Assembly: GCF_000969825.1 (NCBI RefSeq)
Contig: NZ_KQ033920.1
Span: forward strand, 372,001-436,000
Direction: 5' to 3'
DNA: 64,000 nt
Source of the DNA: Parabacteroides gordonii MS-1 = DSM 23371
GTDB taxonomy: Bacteria > Bacteroidota > Bacteroidia > Bacteroidales > Tannerellaceae
The notes under the pieces: model-generated
What the model was told of the DNA's origin: nothing
The model's input: only the letters and a program-made list of their open reading frames with translations
Databases searched by the model: none
Program-made: the position numbers and the translations under genes
Shown: piece by piece, positions 26,392 through 35,092 of the stretch
How the letters are laid out: each line of letters starts with the position of its first letter
How positions within the stretch are numbered: the stretch's first letter is position 1

Positions 26392-26729
26392 TTAGTTTCT
26401 TAGAGTGTTATACTAAAAGTTCTTGGACTGATTCGGTGTATGAAACTGTTAGAGTGACAGATGATTAGAATAGTTACTTTTTATTTGAATGACAACATAA
26501 AGAATACGAAGATAATGCTTTGAGGGTATAAAGGATTGTTTAGATTAACTTGAAAAGTTATACATTAGATATATATTCTCTATCGATAAAATCTATTTTT
26601 TTGTACTAGAATATACTTTTTTTGTAAGAATTTTGTAGTTTTACAGTTAAATGTAGGAAAGGATATTGAAGTTATGTTTGATGTATTAAATAGATATTGT
26701 TGTTTTTAGATATTGAAAAAGTATTATTT
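26392..26729. other. AT-rich spacer before the McrBC-like pair
   Basis: There is no gene here. Several T-rich tracts around 26595-26640 could supply the promoter of the restriction operon, but none matches both consensus boxes at the right spacing. GC content falls sharply relative to the fimbrial locus. Confidence 0.4.
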
Positions 26730-28571
26730 ATGAGAGATATACCAAATAATATTAAGCCTAAACATATTGTTCAGGCTATTAATAAAATTGAAAAAGAAGG
26801 AATTCCTCCACAAGCGCATTCCTCTAGTTATGATGTTCTTTATAATGGAAAAAGATATCCACCTAAACTGGTCTTGTCTTATGCTAATATTTTTGCAAAT
26901 GGTGTTGTCTTAGATCGAAATGAATTTGAAGGAGGATTAAATACTCCCTGCTTTAAAATACTTAAAAATAATGGATTTGAGATTGTAACAAAAGAATCTA
27001 TAGCTGAAATGTTGAAATTGTTTCTAGAACAAGCTGTTACAACAAAATTGACAACGAAAAATTATTTGAAAAATTATGATGGACTAAAAGTAAAAGTAAG
27101 TTTTGGACAAGGTGGAGTTGCGCGTATTCCTTGGATTTCGTTTTTGGGTGATGGGCAAACAACTAGTGAAGGTATTTTTCCTGTGTTTTTATTTTATAAA
27201 GAATATAATATACTTGTCTTAGCTTATGGAATTAGTGAGACCAATAAACCGAATATTGAGTGGAATATAGCAAATGATGTAAAGACTATAAGGGATTATT
27301 TTAGTCAAATAGGAGTTGTTCCTGATAGATATGGTGACTCTTTTGTTTATAAAACTTATGATACATCTGATTCTATGAATTTTAAATCCATAGAATCAGA
27401 TTTGAGAAATTTAGTTTATAAATATAAGATTATTTTGAAAAATGTGGAAAATTTGGAATTAAAAGAAAAACAACAACCTTTTGTCTTTTCATCTTTTATG
27501 GAAGATTTGTTATCTACAGGATTGATATTTTCCGATCAATTAGTTACTCGTTTTGTTTTATCATTACTGACTAAGCCATTTGTTATTTTGACAGGATTAT
27601 CAGGCTCAGGTAAGACACAGTTAGCCATTTCTTTCGCAAAATGGATCTGTGAAAATGAGAAACAAATATGTATTGTCCCTGTTGGTGCGGATTGGACAAA
27701 TAGAGAGTTTTTATTAGGTTATCCTAATGCTATTGAGCCAGGTAAATATATAAAACCTGATAATGGAGTGTTAGATCTTATTTTGGAGGCTAATAAAAAT
27801 GTGAATAAACCTTATTTTTTAATCTTAGATGAAATGAATCTTAGCTATGTAGAGAGGTATTTTGCTGATATTCTTAGTGCAATGGAATCTGGGGAGAAAA
27901 TACCATTAATGAGAGATAGCGATGATGTTCCAGCTTCAATTGAATTACCTAGAAATTTATTTATTATTGGAACTATTAATGTGGATGAAACTACATATAT
28001 GTTTAGTCCTAAGGTGCTTGATCGTGCTAATGTAATAGAATTCCGTATTATGCCTAATGAAATAGATGTTTTTTTTCAGAAGGTAAGTTCTTTAAATAAA
28101 GAACTGGTCTTTGGCAAAGGAACAATGCAATCAGAAGCATTTGTGGAAATCGCTAATAATTGTATTGATCCACAAAAGATTGAAGGAAGAGGGGCTATAG
28201 TAGGAATCTTGAAAGATTTTTTTATGGAATTGAAAAAAATACATGCAGAGTTTGGATATAGAACAGCAAATGAGATGTTTAGATTTATAGGCTTAGGGCA
28301 GATATTGCAAACGAAATTGAATTTTGATATGATTGTTGATGCTGTTATTGTTCAGAAATTATTACCTAAACTACATGGTTCTCGTAAAAAAGTAGAACCT
28401 ATCTTGAGATCTTTATGGTCTTTATGTATTAATGATAAGAAACAATCTCTAGAAGGAATATTAGAATTTCCAGATGAGAAGAATTTGAAATATCCTTTAT
28501 CTGCTGAAAAAATATGGCGAATGTATCGCATTGCTCAAGATAATGGTTTTACAAGTTTTGCTGAAGCTTAA
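26730..28571 (+). CDS. McrB-like GTPase/ATPase of a type IV restriction system
   Basis: About 613 residues from ATG 26730 (an upstream ATG at 26697 adds 11 unlikely residues). Domains in order: an N-terminal module (IKPKHIVQAINKIEKEGIPP to FKILKNNGFEIV) found on many McrB-like proteins; an MrcB_N/DUF3578-type domain (FGQGGVARIPWISFLGDGQT); then an AAA+ motor with Walker A GLSGSGKT (bases 27594-27617), Walker B FLILDEMNLSYVERYF, and IIGTINVDET. McrB recognises modified DNA and drives translocation powered by GTP, handing it to the McrC nuclease for cutting. The partner starts 5 bp after the stop. Strong AT bias marks the pair as acquired. Confidence 0.87.
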   Translation: MRDIPNNIKPKHIVQAINKIEKEGIPPQAHSSSYDVLYNGKRYPPKLVLSYANIFANGVVLDRNEFEGGLNTPCFKILKNNGFEIVTKESIAEMLKLFLEQAVTTKLTTKNYLKNYDGLKVKVSFGQGGVARIPWISFLGDGQTTSEGIFPVFLFYKEYNILVLAYGISETNKPNIEWNIANDVKTIRDYFSQIGVVPDRYGDSFVYKTYDTSDSMNFKSIESDLRNLVYKYKIILKNVENLELKEKQQPFVFSSFMEDLLSTGLIFSDQLVTRFVLSLLTKPFVILTGLSGSGKTQLAISFAKWICENEKQICIVPVGADWTNREFLLGYPNAIEPGKYIKPDNGVLDLILEANKNVNKPYFLILDEMNLSYVERYFADILSAMESGEKIPLMRDSDDVPASIELPRNLFIIGTINVDETTYMFSPKVLDRANVIEFRIMPNEIDVFFQKVSSLNKELVFGKGTMQSEAFVEIANNCIDPQKIEGRGAIVGILKDFFMELKKIHAEFGYRTANEMFRFIGLGQILQTKLNFDMIVDAVIVQKLLPKLHGSRKKVEPILRSLWSLCINDKKQSLEGILEFPDEKNLKYPLSAEKIWRMYRIAQDNGFTSFAEA

Positions 28572-28576
28572 TTTAT

Positions 28577-30850
28577 ATGAATGAGTTATCAATAAATATA
28601 TTTTTAGATAATCATGATGTTACTGTGTTGACTCTATTTGCTCAACAGGAGAATTCTTTATTTGAGGTGAAAGATGCTGGGGAATTTGGAGAATCACCTT
28701 ATCAATTAAAAGAAGGATGTAGGTATGATTTTGAGCTAGATAAATATGAGTATTATATAGCTGACAACCAAATCTTAACAAATAGTCAAAGTCGTCAAAA
28801 AGTAACTCGAGGTTATATTCAAACAGGTATTTTTGTTGGTACATGTCAAATTGAAATTTTAGAAAGGGAGAGTGGACAAAGGGTCGGTAATCTAAAATTT
28901 GAAGTATGTTCTTCGAAAGCGAGTTATAGGGATGATTATAGAAAGATGCTTGAAGATATAACTGTATATTGTACAGAGTTGTTAATGTCACAAAACTCTC
29001 CAGTTATACAGAAATTTGAAGTGGATATAACAAAAAATCCTAAGGCAGAATATCAACGTTTTGCATTTGTTCGTTCTCTCGTTGATAGTGAAACTTTCGC
29101 TGATGCTTTACATCAAATACAATTGTCACCTGTAAAAAAGTGGATAGAGACAGACGAAGAAAGAAATATATGTAATGTAAAACGGCTTGGACATCAAGCT
29201 TTGAGGCAAATTGTTTGTTCTGTAAACCGCATTAATATACCAGAAAAACATTATCTGAAAGGAACATTTGATTCATTACCTAGAAAAATATCTGTGGCCT
29301 CAAAAAGAGAGACTGTGGATATTTCTGAAAATCGTTTTGTTAAGTACGTTTTGCAATCATTTTTAGTCTTTTGCTCTTCAATACAAAGGTATCCCGATGC
29401 AAGTGAACGTCTGAAAAAAGAAGCAGATTTGACTTCTGAAAAACTGATAATGTATTTATCATATCCATTGTTTCGAAATATATCAAATATAAATATACTA
29501 CCTCTCAATAGTCCTGTTTTACAAAAAAAAGAGGGTTATAGGGAAGTTTACCAAAAATGGTTAATGTTTGATATGGCAGCGCGTTTGACTTGGCAAGGAG
29601 GAGATGATGTATATGATGCAGGTAAAAAAAATGTAGCAATACTTTATGAGTATTGGTTATTTTTTAAGTTATTAGATATATTGAGTAAAAAGTTTCAAAT
29701 ATCTCCGAAAAGTAAAAAAGAACTTATTGAGTTTAAAGATGGCGTTTTAAATTTAGCATTAAAACAAGGGAAAGTTATAATGTTAGGAGGTGTATATGAA
29801 ACAGCGAGTCGAAAATTGAATATTCAGTTTTCATATAATAGAGTATTTGGATATACAAAAGATTATAAAACAGCAGGTAGTTGGAGCCGTAGTTTTCGAC
29901 CTGATTATACTCTATCTATTTGGCCTGGTGATGTAACGAGTGTACAGGCTGAAAGAGAAGAATTGATAACTCATATACATTTTGATGCAAAATACAGAAT
30001 AGACCGGTTGTTCTTATCTGGTGATGAGAATATTTCCAATGAGAAAGATAGTAATGAGTTGTCTGATTTAAAGTTGGAAGAGGAATCTGGTACTTACAAA
30101 AGAGCAGATTTATTGAAGATGCATACTTATAAGGATGCTATAAAACGAACAGGGGGTGCATATGTTCTTTATCCAGGAACAGAAAATCATATAAAATTTG
30201 GATTTCATGAAATAATACCTGGTCTGGGGGCATTTGCGATATCTCCTAAAAATGAAAATCTATGTTTGGGTAAGTTTATTTCATTTTTGGATGATGTAAT
30301 AGAGAACTTTTTGGATAGAACTTCTCAGAGAGAGAATTTAGCTTATCATACTTATTCTATTCTGCAGCAAAAAAGTACGAATTTATATGAGTCTTTGCCT
30401 GAACCTTATGGGATAAATCGAGATTTATTGCCTAATAAAACTTTTGTATTGATTGGATATTATAAAAATGAAGAACATTTGAAGTGGATTTTAAAATCAA
30501 ACTTATATAATACACGAACAGGTACAGGGAATGGCTCATTAAAACTTAATACTCAGTTTACATCTGCAAGATATTTATTGCTCCATGGTTCTTTGGGACA
30601 ATACTTTATTAAGATGAATACAGTCGGTCCTCGTATTTTATCAAAGCAAGATCTTATAAATAAAGAGTATCCAGGAATTCCTCAGGGAGAATATTATATT
30701 GTATTTGCATTAGAAAAAGAGAAGACTGAATATGAATTTACAAATATGAGATGGAACTTATCTGAAATAACGAATCATAAGGGACATCAGCGAGGAGTTC
30801 CTGATACGATTCTTTTATCAGATTTAATGAAACATAGAATTAAAGATTAA
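28577..30850 (+). CDS. McrC-like nuclease subunit (DUF2357 with PD-(D/E)XK)
   Basis: A 757-residue protein forming an operon with the McrB-like gene. The N-terminal part (about 1-280) resembles DUF2357. The middle contains a PD-(D/E)XK nuclease signature: RPDYTLSIW (D443) followed by HFDAKYRIDR (D470, K472), as in PDDEXK_7 proteins. The C-terminal 150 residues (FVLIGYYKNEEHLKWILKSN onward, ending EGV/GVPDTILLSDLM-like) form an extra domain that may help recognise DNA. Together the genes should cut DNA with modified or foreign bases, as McrBC does; the exact target cannot be predicted. The size exceeds classical McrC (about 350 residues), typical for this subtype. Confidence 0.82.
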   Translation: MNELSINIFLDNHDVTVLTLFAQQENSLFEVKDAGEFGESPYQLKEGCRYDFELDKYEYYIADNQILTNSQSRQKVTRGYIQTGIFVGTCQIEILERESGQRVGNLKFEVCSSKASYRDDYRKMLEDITVYCTELLMSQNSPVIQKFEVDITKNPKAEYQRFAFVRSLVDSETFADALHQIQLSPVKKWIETDEERNICNVKRLGHQALRQIVCSVNRINIPEKHYLKGTFDSLPRKISVASKRETVDISENRFVKYVLQSFLVFCSSIQRYPDASERLKKEADLTSEKLIMYLSYPLFRNISNINILPLNSPVLQKKEGYREVYQKWLMFDMAARLTWQGGDDVYDAGKKNVAILYEYWLFFKLLDILSKKFQISPKSKKELIEFKDGVLNLALKQGKVIMLGGVYETASRKLNIQFSYNRVFGYTKDYKTAGSWSRSFRPDYTLSIWPGDVTSVQAEREELITHIHFDAKYRIDRLFLSGDENISNEKDSNELSDLKLEEESGTYKRADLLKMHTYKDAIKRTGGAYVLYPGTENHIKFGFHEIIPGLGAFAISPKNENLCLGKFISFLDDVIENFLDRTSQRENLAYHTYSILQQKSTNLYESLPEPYGINRDLLPNKTFVLIGYYKNEEHLKWILKSNLYNTRTGTGNGSLKLNTQFTSARYLLLHGSLGQYFIKMNTVGPRILSKQDLINKEYPGIPQGEYYIVFALEKEKTEYEFTNMRWNLSEITNHKGHQRGVPDTILLSDLMKHRIKD

Positions 30851-30956
30851 TTTCAGAGATTTAATGAAAAATATTCTCTTGGTGAAAGTTGATTGTTTTA
30901 TGGAAATAATTTGTGGATAGTTCCTTTATCGTCTTGTGTTAGTCAGCGTTGTTACG

Positions 30957-31061
30957 AATGCTTGTGAGTTTTGTATTTAGGATTTCTAGCTGTGAAACGC
31001 TGAATTTTATCTTCTTTATTCGACAATATTGTTGTATTGTCAATCCACTATAAAGAAAGGA
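30957..31061 (-). pseudogene. Fragment of a YdeI-family gene
   Basis: On the minus strand the bases read WIDNTTILSNKEDKIQRFTA then RNPKYKTHKHS, matching WIDSTIKSLDKEHKIQRFTPRNPKS of the intact gene at 33213-33791. Only about 35 codons survive. It is a duplicate fragment or a relic of an older copy. Confidence 0.7.
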
Positions 31062-31294
31062 ATATGAAAAAAACGTTACCAAATCGTAGAAACTGAAGGT
31101 TGGGAAGGATGATTTATATCTTGGGGAAAATTGTATCTGTGATATTTTCATGTTTGTCCGTATCTCCAGGTACGATTGTATTTGCCGCATAGTATGCGGA
31201 GAATATGTCTGCTAATCTCCGCAAAAGGTATATTGCATCATTTGTTTAGTATAGAGGACTTGTTTTCTTTAAATGACTTATATTCTATTATTCG
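31062..31294. other. Spacer without a recognised gene
   Basis: The stretch is AT-rich. A short plus-strand frame beginning near 31176 has no recognisable motif or leader and runs through the hairpins that follow. Nothing else is supported. Confidence 0.35.
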
Positions 31295-31350
31295 ATACCC
31301 TTTCGGGTATTTATTTCGTGATTATATTAAAAAGAGTACCCGAAAGGGTA
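31295..31350. repeat. Pair of mutually inverted hairpins
   Basis: ATACCCTTTCGGGTAT (31295-31310) and TACCCGAAAGGGTA (31337-31350) are reverse complements over 14 bp, and each also folds on itself (TACCC arms with a TTTC or GAAA loop). The 26-bp spacer is AT-rich. The structure could be a terminator, a small mobile repeat or a protein-binding site. Confidence 0.6.
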
Positions 31351-31569
31351 TTAAGAATGTTAATGGAAGTTGTAAATAAATTAAATCCATTCTGGAGATT
31401 CCAGCAGAATAATCATTATTTCCCTGATAAACGTTAAATAAGAGCTTGGACCGATCAGTGTGATGATTCGCGAAAAATGGTATTTTAAGATTTTGCTTGT
31501 TCCTAAAGTTTTATTATATACTGTTTTACATGATGCTTCCGCGCCGATCTTTACATGTATCCCTATCTG

Positions 31570-31577
31570 TACCTTTG
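31570..31577 (+). promoter_or_regulatory. -7 promoter box of the HU-like gene
   Basis: TACCTTTG matches TAnnTTTG exactly, 48 bp before the start codon. The upstream box is poor (TTTA at 31550, 16-bp spacing). Confidence 0.55.
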
Positions 31578-31625
31578 TATCGTTCCCCTGGAAACAGTAG
31601 TATTAATCATTAAAATAGAAAAGCT

Positions 31626-32069
31626 ATGACACTGAAATTTAGAAAGGTGCAGCGCAAGGTTCTTAGCGGTGACGATAAGGACAAGGTGAAGACTTATGCG
31701 ATGGCACGGTCGTCGAACTATTGCGATATGGATAAGTTGTGTGAATTGATCTCCAGTCGCTCGGCGATGTCGAGTGCTGATGTGAAGGCAATACTCGATT
31801 CGTTAAACTGGGCGATGAGCCTGGAGCTTCGTTCGGGTAGTATTGTACAGGTGGGTGAGTTCGGTAGTTTTCGTCTTTCGATTCGTTCGAAAGGTGCGGA
31901 GACGGCGGATGCTTTCAATGCTTCCCTGATAAAAAAGGCACGGGTGATATTCTCGCCGGGTACCAGTCTGCGCTGGATGAGTGAGATCGTGAAGTTTGAA
32001 GAGGATGAAGATACGAAACCTAAAAAAGAAGAAGGTTCCGGTGGAGATGACAGACCGGAAATTGAATAA
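31626..32069 (+). CDS. HU-like DNA-binding protein (Bacteroidetes HU-HIG type)
   Basis: A 147-residue protein with an HU-like fold. The N-terminal YAMARSSNYCDMDKLCELIS precedes VKAILDSLNWAMSLELRSGS and VQVGEFGSFRLSIRSKGAET, equivalent to the HU core and arm. An acidic, lysine-rich tail (residues about 125-147) is typical of this Bacteroidetes variant. Such genes commonly precede small cell-wall hydrolase cassettes in Bacteroides genomes, as here, where a membrane protein, an M15 peptidase and a lipoprotein follow on the same strand. Its regulatory target is unknown. Confidence 0.85.
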   Translation: MTLKFRKVQRKVLSGDDKDKVKTYAMARSSNYCDMDKLCELISSRSAMSSADVKAILDSLNWAMSLELRSGSIVQVGEFGSFRLSIRSKGAETADAFNASLIKKARVIFSPGTSLRWMSEIVKFEEDEDTKPKKEEGSGGDDRPEIE

Positions 32070-32120
32070 TTGAAAATGGGAAATTGAGGATTACTTGATT
32101 GAAAGAGGAAAGGGGAACGT

Positions 32121-32339
32121 ATGAAAAAAAGACTGACTATTCAATTGGTAATGGCAATCCTGCTCGTAATGAGCGGGATTGTTCTTCTTTTCTCCGGTTT
32201 CTGGATTGCCCCAAAAGGGGAGATTCATAATAGTGTGCTGGTGGCTTTCGGGGAAACCTGCACATTTGCCGGAGCTTTGTTTGGAGTGGATTATTCGTAT
32301 AAAATTAAATCGGTACAAAATGAAAGAGAGGATAAGTAG
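32121..32339 (+). CDS. Small two-segment membrane protein, holin-like by context
   Basis: 72 residues: a positively charged N-terminus (MKKRLTIQLV), a first membrane helix (about 8-29, VMAILLVMSGIVLLFSGFWI), a short loop, a second, more weakly hydrophobic segment (about 38-56, NSVLVAFGETCTFAGALFGV), and a charged tail. It overlaps the next gene's start by 20 bp. Its size, topology and position directly before an M15 cell-wall peptidase resemble a phage holin, but no holin family is recognised by sequence. The alternative is an unrelated small membrane protein conserved in this cassette. Confidence 0.6.
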   Translation: MKKRLTIQLVMAILLVMSGIVLLFSGFWIAPKGEIHNSVLVAFGETCTFAGALFGVDYSYKIKSVQNEREDK

Positions 32340-32730
32340 GAATTTTACCTGGGAAGAAATGACGTATAGCCGGGTGGCGGTGGAGAACGGGTTGCTGAAT
32401 GAGCCGCCGTTTGAGGTGAAGCAGGCTATGATGGAGTTGGTGAAACGGTTGTTACAGCCGTTGCGGCTGGTTTATGGGAAGCCGATTGCGATCACAAGCG
32501 GTTACCGGAGTCCGGAGGTGAACAGGTTGGTGGGTGGCGTGCCTTCGAGCCAGCATGTGAAGGGGGAAGCTGCGGATTGTTATGTGCCTGATCCGAAGGA
32601 GCTACTGGATGTGTTGCTTTATTGTAAGTTACCTTTCGATCAGGCGATTCTCTATAAACGAAAAAAGCTCCTGCATTTGTCGTTTCGGGTAAATGGAGGG
32701 AATCGTTATCAGGTGATCATTAATAAATGA
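32320..32730 (+). CDS. M15 family D-Ala-D-Ala carboxypeptidase/endolysin-like peptidase
   Basis: 136 residues from ATG 32320, which restarts translation inside the end of the preceding gene. Peptidase_M15_3 motifs are complete: TSGYRSPEVNRLVGG (59-73), SQHVKGEAADCYV with zinc ligands H79 and D86, D107 (FDQAI) as a probable catalytic residue, and H119 (LLHLSF) as third ligand. There is no signal peptide, as in many phage endolysins that rely on a holin, although other M15_3 proteins also lack one. It should cut peptide cross-bridges in peptidoglycan. An in-frame earlier ATG at 32179 would place 47 implausible residues inside the neighbouring gene. Confidence 0.87.
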   Translation: MKERISRNFTWEEMTYSRVAVENGLLNEPPFEVKQAMMELVKRLLQPLRLVYGKPIAITSGYRSPEVNRLVGGVPSSQHVKGEAADCYVPDPKELLDVLLYCKLPFDQAILYKRKKLLHLSFRVNGGNRYQVIINK

Positions 32731-32742
32731 AGGAGGATAGGT

Positions 32743-33186
32743 ATGGATATGTGGGGTAGAAGTTTGCTTGTTTCGGTTGGTTTGTTGGTTGTTTTGCTGT
32801 CCGGTTGTAGTGCCGGGCGGCGTAGTGTGCAACATCGGGAGATAAGAGAGGAGGTGCATAGTATTCATAGTGATAGTATGTTGTTGAAAAATCTGTATCA
32901 GGCTTCTCGCAATAAGGTGATCGATATAGAGCATATTGTGTTCGATAGCTGTCGGTTGAATGGGGTGCAGTCCGTTACTCATGTCGCTATTAAGGAACAG
33001 GGGGAGGAGGTTATTGAATCGGTTGTTAGTTCTGGTTCTGTAGATGAGAACTGTTTTGCCGGTTCTGATTCTTTTCAGAAAGGTAATACTGTGGAGTTTT
33101 CTTATCCCAAGCGGATGTTGGTGATTGGGGCGGTGTTGTTGGTTTGTTCGTTATATATGGGTATAACATTTAGAAAACAGAAGTAA
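32743..33186 (+). CDS. Small lipoprotein with C-terminal membrane helix, spanin-like by context
   Basis: A 147-residue protein with a clear lipobox (VVLLSGCSAG, C22), a charged and possibly coiled region (HREIREEVHSIHSDSMLLKN, about 30-50), and a single C-terminal transmembrane helix (MLVIGAVLLVCSLYMGITF, about 125-143) followed by RKQK. It starts 12 bp after the peptidase gene. One protein with both an outer-membrane lipid anchor and an inner-membrane helix is the design of a unimolecular spanin, which fuses the two membranes in the last step of phage lysis. No sequence family is recognised, so this is inference from architecture and position. Confidence 0.6.
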   Translation: MDMWGRSLLVSVGLLVVLLSGCSAGRRSVQHREIREEVHSIHSDSMLLKNLYQASRNKVIDIEHIVFDSCRLNGVQSVTHVAIKEQGEEVIESVVSSGSVDENCFAGSDSFQKGNTVEFSYPKRMLVIGAVLLVCSLYMGITFRKQK

Positions 33187-33212
33187 AATTCGTGCCGGTA
33201 TTTTATGAGAGA

Positions 33213-33791
33213 TTAATAGTATTTTCCGATTCCCCCAAATCCAGTTATAATTTTATTCTCTTTCGTTTTATTGATAAAGTTGTTTAGCCGTTTTTCAAAT
33301 TCTTCAGGCCGTTTCCTGGCTGCTTCAATGTATGCAATTCGGATACGTTTATATGGGTCGGAGAAGTGTTGATAGTTTTTCCATGTTGTTTTATCTGCTT
33401 TCAATCTGTCAATTATATCATCTGGAAAAATAAAAGGGTCAGACAAAATAGTTCGTATTTTATCCTCAAATTTAGGGTGTATCATTTTATTTTCCAATAA
33501 CCATTTAAGTCTTTCTTTATTGGCTTGCGAGTATGTGCTTTTAGGGTTTCTAGGTGTGAAGCGCTGAATTTTATGTTCTTTGTCAAGTGATTTTATCGTA
33601 CTGTCAATCCATTCGAAACAAAGGGCTTCTTCAACGGCATCATTGTATATAATGCTTTTTTTATCAGATGATTTCTGAGGAAAGACAAACCAAATTTCAT
33701 CTTTGATTTCAAAATTGTCTGTCAGCCACTTTCTCCAGTCTTCCCGATTTTCAAAGTATTTTATTTTATTCTCTGTTGTCATAATGGTCAT
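33213..33791 (-). CDS. YdeI/OmpD-associated family protein
   Basis: A 192-residue protein of the YdeI (bacteriocin-protection) family. Typical motifs are FENREDWRKWLTDNF, EIWFVFPQK, AVEEALCFEWIDSTIKSLD and IQRFTPRNPKSTYSQANKER. The second half carries the omdA-like helical region AYIEAARKRPEEFEKRLNNF. The biochemical role is unknown; relatives have been linked to survival of membrane stress and bacteriocins. Two ATGs lie close together (MTIM); the first is used here. A fragment of a second copy lies at 30957. Confidence 0.85.
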   Translation of the reverse strand: MTIMTTENKIKYFENREDWRKWLTDNFEIKDEIWFVFPQKSSDKKSIIYNDAVEEALCFEWIDSTIKSLDKEHKIQRFTPRNPKSTYSQANKERLKWLLENKMIHPKFEDKIRTILSDPFIFPDDIIDRLKADKTTWKNYQHFSDPYKRIRIAYIEAARKRPEEFEKRLNNFINKTKENKIITGFGGIGKYY

Positions 33792-33802
33792 CTAGAATAT
33801 TA

Positions 33803-35074
33803 CTATATAAAGTTGTATATATTCCATGCCTGAATATGCCTTACTCCATTTTTGGATGGCAATGTGATTTCATCTAATGTTACCACATATTTCTCATAGT
33901 GGTCTGTAAGGAGGTCAAAGGGGGCATATTCACGTTCTATAGTAGTTTCATCTGCCAATAGATAACTGGCTTGTAGGTAAATAATCCTATCAGCTTTTGT
34001 CGCGACAAAATCCACTTCCTTTTCTTTAATTACACCGACATATACTTCATAACCTGCTATTTTTAGGTCCAGATATATACGGTTTTCCAGTAAATAGCCT
34101 GTACCGTAACCATATCCATTATATAGATAATTATGGAAAGCCAGGTCGTTTACATAATATTTACATGTGCCTGAGATAATTTCTTTTCCTCTGATATTAT
34201 ATCGGTCTGCCCGATGTAATAAATTTGCTTCTTCTAGATAAAGGATATAATTGGAGACAGTTTCATAATTAGTCTTTCTACCCTTGGATTTGAAAAAATT
34301 CACAACATTGTTTATAGAAATCAGGTTTGAGGCGTTATTTACCAGATATCCGAATATATCTTCTAGTAATCTGGCATCTTTTATATTGTTACGCTGAATA
34401 ATATCTCTCAATAAGACAGTATCTTTTATGGAAGAAACATAGTTTCGTTTTGTCTCGAAATTATCGAGATGGAACAATTCGGGGAATCCTCCTGATTTTA
34501 AGAAGTCCATATAGGTGTCTTTGTTTATTTCTTTTTCCTGGATAAGTGCATATTCACCGATATGAAAAGGATAGATAGAGAATTCGATATATCTTCCAGA
34601 TAACAAGGTCGATAATTGGCTGGAAAGCATTTTAGAGTTAGAACCTGTAAGGATGATCTCGCAATCCTCGGTATAATCCTGTGATAAGGAGTTTACCGTT
34701 TTTTCCCATTCGGAAACGTTTTGTATTTCGTCCAGAAATAGGTATATCTTACCTGTAGGTTGTTTTTCTGCTTTATAGAGAGTATAGAGATCGTATAAAT
34801 CTTCTGCATTTTTTATGAAACCAAAAGGTGCAAACTCAAAATTGACGTAAAAAAGTTGCTTAGGAGAAATTCTTTTTTCTGTGACCAAGTGATTCATAAG
34901 TTGTCTCATGATAAAACTTTTACCGCTTCTGCGTTGTCCAACCAATACTTTTATAAGTTTGTTGTCCATAGCATTTGCTATTTTATCTATGTATTCGTTA
35001 CGAATTAATCCTAGATCAGGAAATTGTCCGTCCCAAAAGTTATATTTCTCTAGTAGCTCTAATCTCTTATCCAT
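33803..35074 (-). CDS. DUF4143-type AAA ATPase, second copy
   Basis: 423 residues from ATG 35074; the upstream in-frame ATG at 35197 would include the inverted-repeat promoter and is rejected. Walker A is GQRRSGKS and Walker B IYLFLDEIQ, then LTGSNSKML (sensor). The C-terminal nuclease-like part has VGVIKEKEVDFVATKADRII and YLQASYLLAD. It is clearly related to the ATPase at 4463-5728 but diverged. The gene lies downstream of a thioredoxin gene yet has its own consensus -7 box (TATATTTG, 35100-35093) embedded in a large inverted repeat, so it is probably tightly repressed. Function is unknown. Confidence 0.88.
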   Translation of the reverse strand: MDKRLELLEKYNFWDGQFPDLGLIRNEYIDKIANAMDNKLIKVLVGQRRSGKSFIMRQLMNHLVTEKRISPKQLFYVNFEFAPFGFIKNAEDLYDLYTLYKAEKQPTGKIYLFLDEIQNVSEWEKTVNSLSQDYTEDCEIILTGSNSKMLSSQLSTLLSGRYIEFSIYPFHIGEYALIQEKEINKDTYMDFLKSGGFPELFHLDNFETKRNYVSSIKDTVLLRDIIQRNNIKDARLLEDIFGYLVNNASNLISINNVVNFFKSKGRKTNYETVSNYILYLEEANLLHRADRYNIRGKEIISGTCKYYVNDLAFHNYLYNGYGYGTGYLLENRIYLDLKIAGYEVYVGVIKEKEVDFVATKADRIIYLQASYLLADETTIEREYAPFDLLTDHYEKYVVTLDEITLPSKNGVRHIQAWNIYNFI

Positions 35075-35092
35075 AATCACTAACGTTTTATG

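Noticed and set aside
30939-31190. Minus-strand frame of 83 codons
   Set aside because: It overlaps the YdeI fragment in a different frame; the homologous reading belongs to the other frame.
31176-31379. Small plus-strand frame of 67 codons
   Set aside because: It crosses both mutually inverted hairpins and shows no protein family features.
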